A stretch of 64,000 nucleotides of DNA from positions 372,001 through 436,000 of the forward strand of contig NBAZ01000019.1 in NCBI GenBank assembly GCA_002794735.1, written 5' to 3'. Positions within the stretch are counted from its first letter, which is position 1; each line of letters opens with the position of its first letter. A program made the position numbers and the translations under genes. The stretch comes from Pyrrhoderma lamaoense. Taxonomy: Eukaryota > Basidiomycota > Agaricomycetes > Hymenochaetales > Hymenochaetaceae. Positions 38,713 through 49,470 of this stretch are shown in pieces. The notes under the pieces were generated by a model. The model was not told the DNA's origin and made no database searches. It saw only the letters and a program-made list of their open reading frames with translations.

Positions 38713-39439
38713 CTGTAGATTATAGATTCAAATATCTCAGATAGGATAAGTATTTAGTACCTAGTACTAGTACTCCCGACGGGACCCATCCTTTTCTTAC
38801 TTAGTTGTTCTCAGGGTGTAAGTCACAGGGAGGATACGCATCAACTAGATTGATAGAGCGGCACATAACGGAGACAGCATGCTAATCCCCTCCTCTTTCT
38901 CTCTCATTTTCTGGGGTAGCAGTCTTTCTCATTCTTAGGGGCTACACCTTTATCTAATATTTTGTCTTCGATTTTAGCACGGGGTATGTACGGAACAGAC
39001 AGGGATTGAACATAGTGTTCCTGAAACAAGTTACGGTAGAAATGGTGTACAAATGGGCTCGGAGGCTTTTTTGTTTGATTCCTGTGTTTCTGATACTGCC
39101 GACACTGAGAGCAAGGCTGGAGGAACCATGTAGAAGGTATGGGGATTGCGATAAGAGATACAATGAATGTGAGAAAACCATGGAGGAAGAGAGAGCGTAA
39201 AAGAAAAGAGAGCCAGAAATGAAAGAATAGGAGGATCGATTGACCCCTCAAGATCGTAGTGGAGGTGACACCTATATAAGAATAGTCATTAGTAACTGAA
39301 AGTAAGATCCGGGTGTTACACTGTTGGGTGCGTGCAGATGGAAGAAACGGGGGATTCTTCGGGGATTTTGAGGTTTTTGAAGGAGAATTCATAGTTGATA
39401 TTATCAGATATACAGAAAGGTATGCTTGGTGAAATTTTT

Positions 39440-40003
39440 TTAATGATTTATGGAATGAAGGAGAATGCGAAAGAAGGCAAGGGGGGAAATCTGATATGAA
39501 CATACTAAAATAACACCATCACCACGTACGAAGAGCATGTCCATTTTGCGTTTTGCAACCTAGAAAAGATTGATTTGTGAGTACTGTATCACACTGTCCT
39601 GTACAAGTTTTTCCCTTCCAAGTATAGAAGAACACTTACATTTATCCGACTAGCTGAAGGCGTTGACTCATCACCTTCCACTAGCATAATAGTCTCTTCC
39701 ACATCACTCAGTATCAGATTCATGTGCCCATCGTATGCCTTTATACACGTTTTCAAGCATCACAAGACGAGAAGGATCACGTCCATCAGCAGTAAAAAGA
39801 CAAAGTCCAGCGTCGATACAAAAAAAGACCGCATACAATAACTTCATGGTTAGTATGTACTTCTCAAATTTCAAAGGAGTGATACGTACGTGTAACACGC
39901 CATTAAGTTCACGATCCCCTCGTAGTTTAACAAAAACACGTTCATTCAAAGAAAGCCTGATAAGATCGAATGGCTCTTGGATGCCTTCTGCCTGCACGCT
40001 CAT
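39440..40003 (-). CDS. LSM3: U6 snRNA-associated Sm-like protein LSm3
   Basis: Exons at 40003-39890, 39738-39640 and 39559-39440, with GT..AG introns. The product begins [20 protein letters not shown] and contains the Sm1 motif ([20 protein letters not shown], then [11 protein letters not shown]) and the Sm2 motif ([13 protein letters not shown]). LSm3 is a subunit of the LSm1-7 ring, which promotes mRNA decapping in the cytoplasm, and of the LSm2-8 ring, which binds the U6 snRNA 3' end in the nucleus. The last exon reads past the usual end of the family into a short tail of about 21 residues. A GTATGT sits right after VIL, so an additional intron and a different short C-terminus are possible. 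The body of the call is secure, the last residues are not. Confidence 0.9.
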
Positions 40004-41390
40004 TGTGTCCCCGTTTTGTTTGTTCGTATACGTGTGTAGTTATTTCACCTATGATCAGCCAGGCGAGTACACAGAGTGACTAAGTACCCGTAACGCGTGT
40101 AACTCGGTGTTGCACAACTTTACGATTTATGAACGTGACAAGGACTATCACTTAATTACTCCTTGGACTTTTCATTAATAATTACGCTACAGTAGTCCAA
40201 TTCTACCAAGGAAAGGCAAAGCTATATTCTAAACGAGAATTTGAAGAAATACATCTTTTTGATTACATTTACTATAATTCTACTATTTTGTTTACATAAT
40301 GTAAAGCTTACGAACGCAAAGTAAGTATAGACATCTGTGAATAAGATTACAAACCTAGGTCTCATATTGATTCCCGTTGGTCAGGCCTGTATCTGGGTCA
40401 CTACTTTACTTCTTTCGACGTTGATCAGAACAATCTAGGAGCTCAATGGTGCCGCCTCAGAACATTGATGTCACTTTGCCAACTTTGCCATTACGGAGCC
40501 CAGTGAGTTGGTGTAGAAACTGGAAGGAGACATACTTATAACTTGGTGGTTTCCATGATCGGAAAGTCGATGAGATCTCCTCCTTCGTAAGAGGCAAGTA
40601 AAGTAGGCTGTTCGAGTTATACTGGGAAGACGTGAGTTGCAGTAAACGATGCGTGCCCTGTAAGAAGTTGATAGTGGATGGACCACCAAATAAAGAGTAT
40701 TTATAGACATCGTTGATCTTCTGATCCTAACACGGGTTAACAATATTACCTTCAATTACGCTTCTTCAAGCTCCTATCAGCAATTTGAACTCCCTGTTGA
40801 TCAACTACCCTTTAGAGTTCTTAGTACGACTACGAGAGGCGGTAACTTGTTCGCCATATATATATTGACCGCTTATTATCTCAGAGGTGATCAACGGGAG
40901 ACTACACCGTGTAGTAAAGAACCTCCTGTCAGAAGCTCATCCCTTTTCTAATATGTATAAAAAAACCAAGTAGGGGGCTTGAGATGCCATGGACACCTAT
41001 TCTGTCAACCCCAATTTTCTGTCTTCCATCCTATCAGAGCTCTTATGAACCCCGTCCCACTTGGCACTCTGACTCGGACAACCTCTTATCGCACTCACAA
41101 AGCTATTTCCTCCCTCTTTCTGGAAGTATATTGCACCGACTCGGACATAATCTTATCGAATTATATGCTATCATATTTTGATTTAGCGTAAATGTCAATG
41201 AAACTTTGCGGTACATACTTGAATCTCTTATGGTTACAAACGTGCGGCGTTTCCATACCAATTTTTTAAGCAACAAAATTAACGTCAGATAAGCTACTAA
41301 CAATAGTATCTCACTAAAGGCTAGATACAGTGAGCCAAAAAACTGTTGACACGATCGACGTAGTCATAATATTTTACCTGTAACTCGATA
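40004..41390. other. Intergenic region between LSM3 and the transposon cluster
   Basis: It contains the LSM3 promoter at its left end. A short frame at 40984-41181 (ATG GACACC context) and others at 40471-40755 lack family signatures. I see no supported gene or RNA here. Confidence 0.5.
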
Positions 41391-42038
41391 CCGTACATGT
41401 GCCCCTCTTTCAAAGTGTACCCCTCTTTCAAACTCGATATTTCTCAACGTTATACAAATAAACTCTATTCAAAATTTGGCACAAAAATATGTTTTTACTG
41501 ACTTATTAAGATTATGTGAAAATTATCATCAAAATAATATTAATTAAATAGGAAATTAGCATATACACAGATTTAGGACAACATATATATGAGAAACTAC
41601 AATTATAAAATTATTTTTCTCATCAACTTTCTATATAACCTTATATGTATGATATATAGATACAAAAATGACTTCATAATTATTTTCATGCTTTAAAAAA
41701 ATTATCTCATTGACTTATCAAGAAAATAAAATGAAAGTGACAGCGAGTGACAAAATTGATCAACTTTCCTAGATTCTAATATAAGATGTACTAGTTAAGC
41801 GAATTTCGCGACTATAAAAAATAATATACAGTATTGTGACACTGTGTGACGAAATGTTGAAAGAGGGGTACACTTGGTCTTTATGTATTTTTCTAACATA
41901 CTTTTATTATTAAAATTAGTTTAAAATTAAACAGACTAATTACTAGTAAGATAAACTATATTCCTAAATTTTTCTGCGTGGTAAATATATGTGATGTGTT
42001 GCGTAAATGCGGATTTTGAAAGAGGGGCACATGTACGG
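41391..42038. mobile_element. Non-autonomous Tc1/mariner-like element (MITE)
   Basis: The element is bounded by perfect 24-bp terminal inverted repeats, 41391-41414 and 42015-42038, starting CCGTACATGTGCCCCTCTTT. The dinucleotide TA lies at both edges (41389-41390 and 42039-42040), as expected for the TA target duplication of Tc1/mariner elements. A second related inverted pair lies inside: GTGTACCCCTCTTTCAA at 41415-41431 and its complement at 41857-41873. The 648 bp are very AT-rich and have no transposase frame, so this is a deletion derivative or MITE that would need a transposase supplied in trans. Confidence 0.8.
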
Positions 42039-42118
42039 TACTCACAAATTAAATAAATAAAAATAAAAATATCTATGGAAAGGTCTGAATAAGAGCTTTC
42101 CACTGATGCATATAAAAT

Positions 42119-43846
42119 TGTTACGGTTTCCTTAAAACTAAGGGATCAGTGCGATCTGCAACCCTTAGTAATAGAGGTTCGATAACCCAGATAAAGCAAC
42201 TCTAATCCTTTCGCCAAAAGGGGTGGGCTAGCAGTGTGCTGAGTAGTTGATCAGACTAAATAGACACCTAGTCCGGTTAAAGCTAACGAGCAGTTGGTGC
42301 TTCTTCAAGGTAGGGGGTCTCGAAGTCATCGTGCCAAGTGCCGAGGACACTACAAGTAGATTGTGACAAAGAGGTAATCACGCGAGGTGTCGACCAAGGT
42401 ATTGATTCAACCCAAACGATGCCGATGCAATAACTCGTAGTACGATAACGTGGTCCTTCTTGGAGAGTGTAGAAGTAGTCTCCTCACTGTACAGTGATAG
42501 AGAACAAGTAACGATGTTAGAGAAAGCTAGATGTTCTACCACAATACAGATACCCTCAAAGCAACACCTTTGCCAGCTAACGACAATCTTGACTGAGCGC
42601 AGGTATTGTACTTTAAGTGTAGTTGATGTCTTATTACCGTTTTACGGCTATAAGTGAGTCTGAACAATCTACTCTACGATGTTCAAAAGTCCTGCTTTTA
42701 TAGCCTTCATCAACACCCATTATGCCATGGGTATTCCTTTATCCTAATCATAACCTTAAGGGCACTTGCTCCACAAGTCCCTGAAGACCCTGTGTATCCC
42801 ACACATGTCTGAACCCTTATCGTCCCTGCTCCGCAGTCCATACAATCGCATTACTCCCTGAGACCCTGAGACCCTTAGATCTGATCTAGAGAGATTCCCA
42901 ATCTCCTGTCCCTGAGTTAGGGTCCACTGCCCTGAACCCTAGATAACCCCAATTGTGGCTGAAGCGTGTTGTACGTTCACTCCACAAAGACCCTGAATGG
43001 TCCGTGCCGACCCAGCAGGCCACACGTTGTTCGGCATTGAAGTATTGGTGATATCCCCACCGTATGTATCCAGGCACATCGATTAACTTGAGATGATTGT
43101 AGACTTTCCTTGGTAGCTGACGGAGTAAGAGTATTCCCCATTCTGGGGGTCCCGTGGTACCACTTGATAGTGAACCACACTACTGCTGCACTGTTCATCG
43201 TGCTGGTGTCCTGTATGCTCCATATTCGTTAAGACAACAATCTTGACTTGACCCCAGACCTTTTCCTTCCTTTTTATCTCCAAGATTGTAACGTAGTGAA
43301 AGGTCCAAACATCTTGTTCCCAATGAGGGAATTCTCGAGTAGAATCGTCTGTCCAGTACTTCTGTACTTGTACTGTAAACTCGGTAGCATCCACTCCCAT
43401 CTCGAAGAGAGTTGTCCAAGTGATCCTATAGAGGTCCGATTGTAATGAATACGTCTTCTTGCAATTGATACACCCTACCCTGGTCTGGTACCAGGGACTC
43501 GTTCCACCTGACTGTGTACTTGAGATTCGCTAATTCGTTCCGCTTCATGTACGGCTATGCGAACACCTACGTCTCCTGTAGGATTTGGTAAGGCCCTAGT
43601 TTCTGACCTTTGCCGTGATTCTATCCAACCACGGACTTGATCCAGCAATGGCTCTGCTGGCTGCGCATGTAGTCGTTCAAACACCGCAGGCCTTTCTTCA
43701 TCTAGAGAGAGGACTTCCCTGTGTGACATGGCTGAGTTTGCTATTGTTCGTAATAGGCAGGATTTGCAGCTTCCTATATTCGGTTTGTGTTTGATCTCCG
43801 ACCTAGCCGATGATCCGCAAATCTTCAAACCTCCAATCCCGTAACA
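42119..43846 (-). repeat. 3' LTR of the giant Gypsy element
   Basis: Starts TGTTACGG and ends CCGTAACA, an 8-bp inverted terminal repeat with the canonical TG..CA ends, length 1,728 bp. Read on the minus strand it has a TATA box (TATAAAA, about 42696-42702), so U3 is the right part (about 43846-42730). It is highly similar to 61616-63353: in the first ~310 bp I count about nine differences, mostly transitions. A short unit CCCTGAGA is present twice here and three times in the other copy. The U3 part carries a broken copy of ORF-C. Confidence 0.85.
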
Positions 43847-44020
43847 TGCACCCTCCCTAATGAGTGCCGGTTGTTCAAGACTGAATCCTAAAGATGCAGG
43901 TGAAGAGAGACAGAGGCACGACTCCTTGCGAGCAATGCAAGGGAAATACCCTCCTTCCTGAGGGGCTTCGTTCTGTGTCGTCCTACCATGTCGTTCATTC
44001 CGGTTCTTCCACCCCAACAA
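42886..44020 (-). pseudogene. ORF-C, 3' copy: spans internal region, PPT and U3 of the LTR (broken)
   Basis: Three fragments in different frames (44020-43475, 43400-43083, 43077-42886) match the single open frame in the other LTR. The first fragment starts in the element's internal region and reads through the presumed polypurine tract and across the LTR boundary at 43846. It includes GIGGLKICGSSARSEIKHK and IGSCKSC. Two one-base shortages relative to the other LTR (near 43490 and near 43150) cause the breaks. There is no ATG at its open start, so the true N-terminus may be spliced or lie elsewhere. The product is unknown. Confidence 0.55.
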
Positions 44021-45540
44021 CGTGAGGGAGATTATGCTTGTGGAAACGCCTTCGTTTGTCTTTCAGAAACCCGTGTCTCGTCACACTGACCACACGAGTC
44101 CCTAAAGACACTCCTGCCAAACCTGGATGAGAATTATTCATTCCTTGTCTTCGTCGTCTGTTGCTGACACATCGCCTATGATGTTCTGCACGCAGAAGGC
44201 TTCCTTCGACCTAAGACTACCTAGGCAGGGATGATAGCAGAACCGACTGCATCACATCAACTTGTTCCTAGGAATTCTCCACCAATACCTAATTCCTTTT
44301 AGGTCTTCCTTGAGTAGGTTATGACCGAGCGCCTACTGGTCTAACTTCGGAGGGGTCCCCTCGTACCTTCCTACCCCGGGCACACTTAAGAGATTGGACT
44401 CTACAAGTGTGAACTCGAACCCATCTGGGTGAGCACATCCATAAACGTTTAATTGGTTGTATCCCTTTAGACTGGTCAACCTTAACCAGTAGAGCATATC
44501 CTTCGAGATCTATTCGTAGGGGATCTGCGCATTGGGTCCACGCCGTACCCTCTGTCCTTCCGAGTCCTTGTCCAGTAGGAGACTCCACGCTGGTTCCACG
44601 TATATCCTGTTATTGCTTTTGCCAAGATGGAGGCCGTCTCTCTCCTTCTCGCAAAAGGAATTGCATAAACTGCCTTTGAAGTCTATTCGCAGGGGACTTC
44701 ACGCTACTGGCCCAGCGTCTAACCCGTAAGTTCATTCGCCACACTTGTTTTCCTGGTTACTTGAATCTTCTGCCTTCTGTGTCTATTCTTAGGGGACCAC
44801 AATGCTACTGGCGCAGCATACAACCCTTATGAGTGGTGATGATGTCGTCCAAAGTATAAGAGGTAGAATGTGTTCCGGTTCAAACAGATCACTAGTCATG
44901 GCATTACTAGATCCTTGCATTGTACCTTAACACCCTTCGGAGCCAAGTAGACGTTGTTGACACCATCGTTCTATGTTTAGTTGCCCCAGATACATCCTGG
45001 AGTTAACCGAGCACAGAAGTTAACCTTTTCAGGTTATTTTATGGTTGGAATGAGAAACTCCTCGTAGTCCTAGTGTGGTTATGACATAAACCACTGCATG
45101 GTACGACGAAAAATCCTCTTCTAAGGCATTACAGCACAAAGCCAGTATATCTCGATACTGCGACTGCTTGATTACATTGGGAGTTTCACCCACTGCGGAG
45201 AGTCAATCCGAACCAACTTTTTAAGACTCCAACGGAGGCTTGGTCAGACCTGTTAAATAACAAAACGAAAAGGATAGAAAGAAAAAGGGGCATATAAACC
45301 TATGTCATGATATTAATCAGGAGTGGAAAAGCACCTGACAAATACATGACAAGATAATAAATAGAAATTGAAGGTGAATAGGATACAAGATATACAATGG
45401 TACAGGAGCGAAGAGGAATTATGTTTTTTGGCGATTTGTTAGTTTTATAATTTTGTGTTAATGGTTTTTGTTCTTTTTGTGAAGAGTGGGGGTTATAAAA
45501 TAAAAGAAGAAAATAAAAGAAACAAAATTAAAAGATCAAA
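43847..45540 (-). other. Internal untranslated region of the giant element with degenerate repeats
   Basis: Between ORF-B and the 3' LTR. A motif of the form TCTATTCkyAGGGGA, followed by a CTACTGGCCCAGCGT-like block, recurs in degenerate form near 44510, 44683 and 44786. A frame at 44319-44588 has no signature and overlaps the repeats. Around 45280-45540 the DNA becomes A-rich. Apart from the start of ORF-C I see no gene. Confidence 0.45.
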
Positions 45541-47415
45541 TTAAGTACTTGCCACAGAGGGCCGCAGATCCAAAAAACGAAAGTCATCCGGATGCCCACT
45601 CATTATGATCTTCATCTCCCAGCTCATTCGTTCTACTAGATGGTCCCAATCTCGATTTTCGCCTAGTTGTAACAACTGTCCCAAAGACATCTCGTGTAGG
45701 CCTGGGACGTCCGGTTCGTCGTAGTGTATCTGTAAACGACATTCCCAGTAAGCTAGCTGCTCCTTGATATCCTTTACGAGCTGTTCATAATGGTGCATTG
45801 CAAAGACATGTCTTCGTGCCGGAGGGTTCCAGTAGTACGAGCTGAGAGAATCCTCATTATGTCGTGACCCGTAAATGACTGGGTGCCATGGTAGCTTGCG
45901 ATATCTTCCAAGATGCGGAGCCATTTGAGTCCAAGTTATGCCGAACCGTTCTTTCATAATCGCGGGTGGTTGGTACATGATATGGTCGAGGGGTAGAGTA
46001 GTTCTTTGAAGGTTGTACTTGACGTTACGACCTGTTTGATACTGCCAAACCCAAGCAGTGATGACCCATGTTGGTAAGTGTAATACATACCATCGTTGAA
46101 GCATGAGGGACATCAAAGACCATTCAGCATCTGAGCGCGGTTTGTTAGGTACATAGGTAGAGAAGGTAGATCTTCCTCTTTCATAACATAACGCGATTCG
46201 TGTCCGTTTGATACTGCCCAGTGTTCTTCAACTGCTGGTTCTTCTATAGCTAGATCTAGCAGTTCCTGGTAATTCACTGGCATGTACACTTCCTTGGGTT
46301 CGTATACATCTGTTGGTGTGGCATAGACATTGGGCCATTCGTCCGAGTTGTAGAGTTCTTCCTCTTGCTCTTCCCATGCTGAATAGATCGTAGTATCATT
46401 CGATGCCGGAAGTAGATTTCTCCATCATTATAGAAAGAAGCGGGGAGCGGTTTGAATGCATCTTTAACTCGGAGGCATGGCCAGGAGACTCCCAGCGTTG
46501 AACCATCTTTGGCCAATGTATAATGTCGAAAGTGGTTGTCTGCGAGTAAGAGGGGTAGTCTGGCCTGCCAAGACGATTGCGATCAATGGACCAAATGCCT
46601 GAAGACTTGGGGGAATGGCGCCATGCTACGATGTCCGCTTGATGCTTCCAGTACTTGACTTCCTTGTCAATGTCATTAACGCGATCGTAGTCCAGATAGT
46701 AGAAGATAAGATCTAACAGCTCTTGAGGGAATAACCCCGAGAGTGGCATCTGCTTGATCTTTCTTACCACCATCGGCCAAGTGTCTTCGTGCTGAAAGCG
46801 GAACATTGGTAGATCACGGTGGTGCCAGATGTCACGAGGGTGACGACTCCACTTCGGAGCGGGAACGTGGAAGTAAGGGTCTGTGAAATAGAACTGACAC
46901 CATCCGCACCAACAAGGGCCTTGGATGAAAGAGGGAAGATGGTAGAGGTGAGCATCAGACAAAATGGGGATGGCCGAGGTAAGTGGTAGCTCCTTCATAG
47001 CAAGCTGACACGTCCAGCAGTTACAAGCTGTTGGGATATTAGTTAACTTAGCGCAATTGTATATCCCAGTTGTCATCCATCGAGCAAGAGTCCGAGTGTC
47101 TTCATACGATAAGATATCCGTATTAAAAGGCTCGATCCTGTAAAACCCAAACTCTGCTACTAGATTAGCAAGAGGATTGTGATTGGGTTTGATGATGGAT
47201 ACTGCGTTCGTTATACCTTCATTTGTCTGGGTTGGAGGAGGTTCATTCTCGTCGACTACGATGTTACTGGCATTAGAGCTTGTTTCTTCTTCTTCATCTC
47301 GACCCGAAGAGGAATCAGAGAGTCCGGATTGAAGAGCACTCTGGATGATCTCGACTGTTTGCTCGTCGATCGAAGAGGGCATAGAGATAGAAGAGGAGGA
47401 TGACCAGAAAGACAT
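45541..47415 (-). pseudogene. ORF-B: accessory gene with CxCxxC motifs and F-box-like segment, frame-disrupted
   Basis: The ATG at 47413-47415 opens a 339-residue frame to 46396. Coding character then continues in other frames (around 46516-46400, then 46390-46150) and returns at 46113-45541, so at least two or three indels are present. Residues 1-60 are Ser/Glu-rich and acidic. Two CxCxxC motifs follow: CNCWTC at 131-136 and CWCGWC at 168-173, a possible metal site. Residues 223-242, MPLSGLFPQELLDLIFYYLD, look like an F-box core helix, the Skp1-binding element of SCF ubiquitin ligases. A TATA box (TATAAAG, 47471-47477) lies 56 nt upstream of the ATG, so the gene is probably transcribed on its own. 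There is no signal peptide or membrane segment, so it is not an envelope gene. I do not recognise the family. Confidence 0.55.
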
Positions 47416-47470
47416 TGTAGCGATGAGTGAGTTGGTGAGAATGGGGTTCTAGAGGACCACAGGTTTCTGT

Positions 47471-47477
47471 CTTTATA
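47471..47477 (-). promoter_or_regulatory. TATA box of ORF-B
   Basis: TATAAAG on the minus strand, 56 nt upstream of the ORF-B ATG, followed by a pyrimidine-rich leader. The spacing is almost identical to that of ORF-A. Confidence 0.45.
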
Positions 47478-47763
47478 CCATTGACGTGACAGATAAGGGG
47501 TAATTGATTTCCCTACGGATACTGCTTATCTCTGTGAGACAAGACCAGCATTCCCACACCAATTAAGTTGTGAGAGATAGGGTTTATTAAGAAGCTTCGA
47601 CCCTGGTGATGGGCGCTCTTCTTAATATTGATATTCCCATGGGGAATAAGACCTTTTTACGACATATCTAGGTCAATATGGTCAGATGAACTTAATCATC
47701 CAACCTACACCTTACTCAGCTGAAGGTGAGACAGTTTAACGACCTGTCTAGGTCTAAAGCCCA

Positions 47764-49157
47764 TCAAGATGAGCTTGCCGCTTCAGGTAGCGGGTCCGGT
47801 ACTTCGTAATTCCGCATGACTTCCGTAATAACGTTGGAAGCGTGATCGAGCCTTTCACGGTCCCATACATATTGCATGTACAGCATGTTCGCCTTCCTAA
47901 GAGGTTGAAGTCCTTCGATAATTTCCGGTGCGAGAATTTGAAGATGATCCCAGACTCGTTGACCATTCCAATACCCTTGTCCAAACGCGACACAGTCTTT
48001 GAAGAGTTCATTATGCTTCTCGGCTAGTGGGAGTACATGTTCTTCTTTGTAGCGGTTGAACTGTTCTTGAGTCCAAAGACTGAGGTGCTCCACCTGCCAC
48101 CATGATCCTGCTTGATAAGCAATTTCCCATGTGAGTAGTAACGATTCGCGCCAAAATGTTGTGGGAGCGAGAATCGGATCTTTGTCCAAAAGACTTGAGC
48201 CGAGAGGTAGTACTCTTGCTCAGTAGGTGTACAGTCTTGGATATTTCTCCATGGAATATTACAATTGTTAACAGGGGTTTCTTTATCGGGAGATATCGGA
48301 GTAGGTGGGAGTTGTTGGGGCGAGAGTTCCTTGATCAACCTTAAGTTCAAGTAGATTTCATCCATACATGACTTAAGATCAGGATTTGATGAGACAGCCA
48401 TTAGGAGATCTTTATTTCCTTCGAGGTTGGAGACTTCCCATGGCGATGGGAATGCAGGGTAAGTGGATTCTCTGACCATGAGAGTCCTCTTTACGTCTTT
48501 ACACATAACCGAGTAGATTCCATACCATTCGCTATAGTGAAAGAACATTCCAGAGAGTTGAATTAAATCGTCCCATGGAGAGCCAGTTTGTTCCAATCCT
48601 ATTCCATTAATTTGCTCTGGGATAGGTAGGTACTCCTCGAAATACAAGAGGGCACGCAACTGTTGATTAGTCATGTGCGTCCAGTTCCATTGTTCTCCAG
48701 TAGACAATAACCACATTGTTGTTATGGTTTCAAGTGCAGGCCATAACAGCACAAAGTACTTGTAACTTAAGCATAGCTTCAATGTGGTGCGTAGCTGAGT
48801 GTTGTCCACTAAACGTTTCCTCCAGGAGGTGATTGGCTTGTAGGTTGTTGCAGGCCTTGAGTTCCAAAGGGGAACGTTGGATACGATGTCACGCCATCTC
48901 GGGAGAGGTGTATGACCGCTAGGGGCTGGTCTATCAATTGTTGGATCGCTAGTAGGGGAATCGTTATCTCCAGGTGCGAGCTGAGGCCTGGGATGGTTGG
49001 AGAGGAGATCTTCACCAGAAGGTATCGTGCATCTGGGGTAAGTAAGACGATCGTCCCCGTCCACTGATACGGTGACAAGAATGTCCTCGTCGTCGGAGTT
49101 GTCATCTCGATTGTCTACGTTGCGAAAAGCTAGCGCTTCGATATCTGCAGAGGGCAT
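47764..49157 (-). pseudogene. ORF-A: accessory gene of unknown function, one frameshift
   Basis: The ATG at 49155-49157 opens a 377-residue frame to 48024. The coding character then moves to another frame, 48189-47764, with the switch near 48175, so one indel is likely. The N-terminus is acidic (NVDNRDDNSDDEDILVTV), followed by a Trp- and Leu-rich body (PRWRDIVSNVPLW, LLWPALETITTMWLL, GEQWNWTHM, LTWEIAYQAGSWWQVEHL) and a helical C-terminus. A TATA box (TATATAAAAG, about 49211-49220) lies 55 nt upstream of the ATG, nearly the same spacing as for ORF-B. No known domain is evident. Together with ORF-B it forms a cassette downstream of pol on the element's coding strand. Confidence 0.55.
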
Positions 49158-49210
49158 GAGATAAGGGAGCTAGAGAAGAGAGGTTGTCCTTAGTCGAATG
49201 CCGTGATTGC

Positions 49211-49220
49211 CTTTTATATA
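49211..49220 (-). promoter_or_regulatory. TATA box of ORF-A
   Basis: TATATAAAAG on the minus strand, 55 nt upstream of the ORF-A ATG, with a pyrimidine-rich leader (CAACCTCTCTTCTCTAGCTC) between. Its presence within the element's internal region suggests a private transcript independent of the LTR promoter. Confidence 0.5.
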
Positions 49221-49470
49221 CGTCCATAATTCGGGGCCCTTACTATCCCAAATCGGATTTCTGTTAGAGTTCTATCCACATAGTAACTCCTAGAGCGTGT
49301 TGCCACACTCCACCAGGGTAAGAAGTTATTCCGTTCAACTTCCGGGTTCAGTATAAGGGTCTTGCCACAAGGCTGGTCCCTGACTGAATAAAAGTCCTTA
49401 TCTATGAGCGCTGAGGCACAAATAGTTTAAGGAGAGGTGCCCCTGGTTCGGGCTGTGTTATGACTCATGT

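Larger units (their letters stand above)
33400..39439. other. Six-kilobase gene-poor convergent intergenic region
   Basis: It lies between the 3' ends of two convergent genes and is far longer than any other gap in the left part of the window. The plus strand is strongly pyrimidine-rich from about 33,490 to 35,700 and purine-rich in patches from 36,300 to 38,300. It contains a C12 run (33968-33979), a (CA)n tract (about 35195-35228), a TA-rich tract (37123-37135) and a G-rich tract (37570-37588). Open frames here are low-complexity and have no family signature, except for a possible terminal exon at 38616-38712 listed separately. Non-coding transcription is possible but not shown by the sequence. 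Confidence 0.5.

Noticed and set aside
38904..39503. 199-codon minus-strand frame downstream of LSM3
   Set aside because: Pyrimidine-rich composition gives Ser/Leu/Phe/Pro low complexity. It overlaps the last LSM3 exon in another frame and has no recognisable domain.
42119..43846. Reading the two 1.73 kb repeats as unrelated solo LTRs
   Set aside because: A purine-rich tract lies just inside the left copy, and gag starts about 150 nt inside the right copy on the same strand, so the pair fits one element better, despite the missing target duplication.
45541..49157. Interpretation of ORF-A/ORF-B as an envelope gene
   Set aside because: No signal peptide, transmembrane segment or furin-like site is visible. 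Both proteins are acidic, Trp-rich and apparently soluble.
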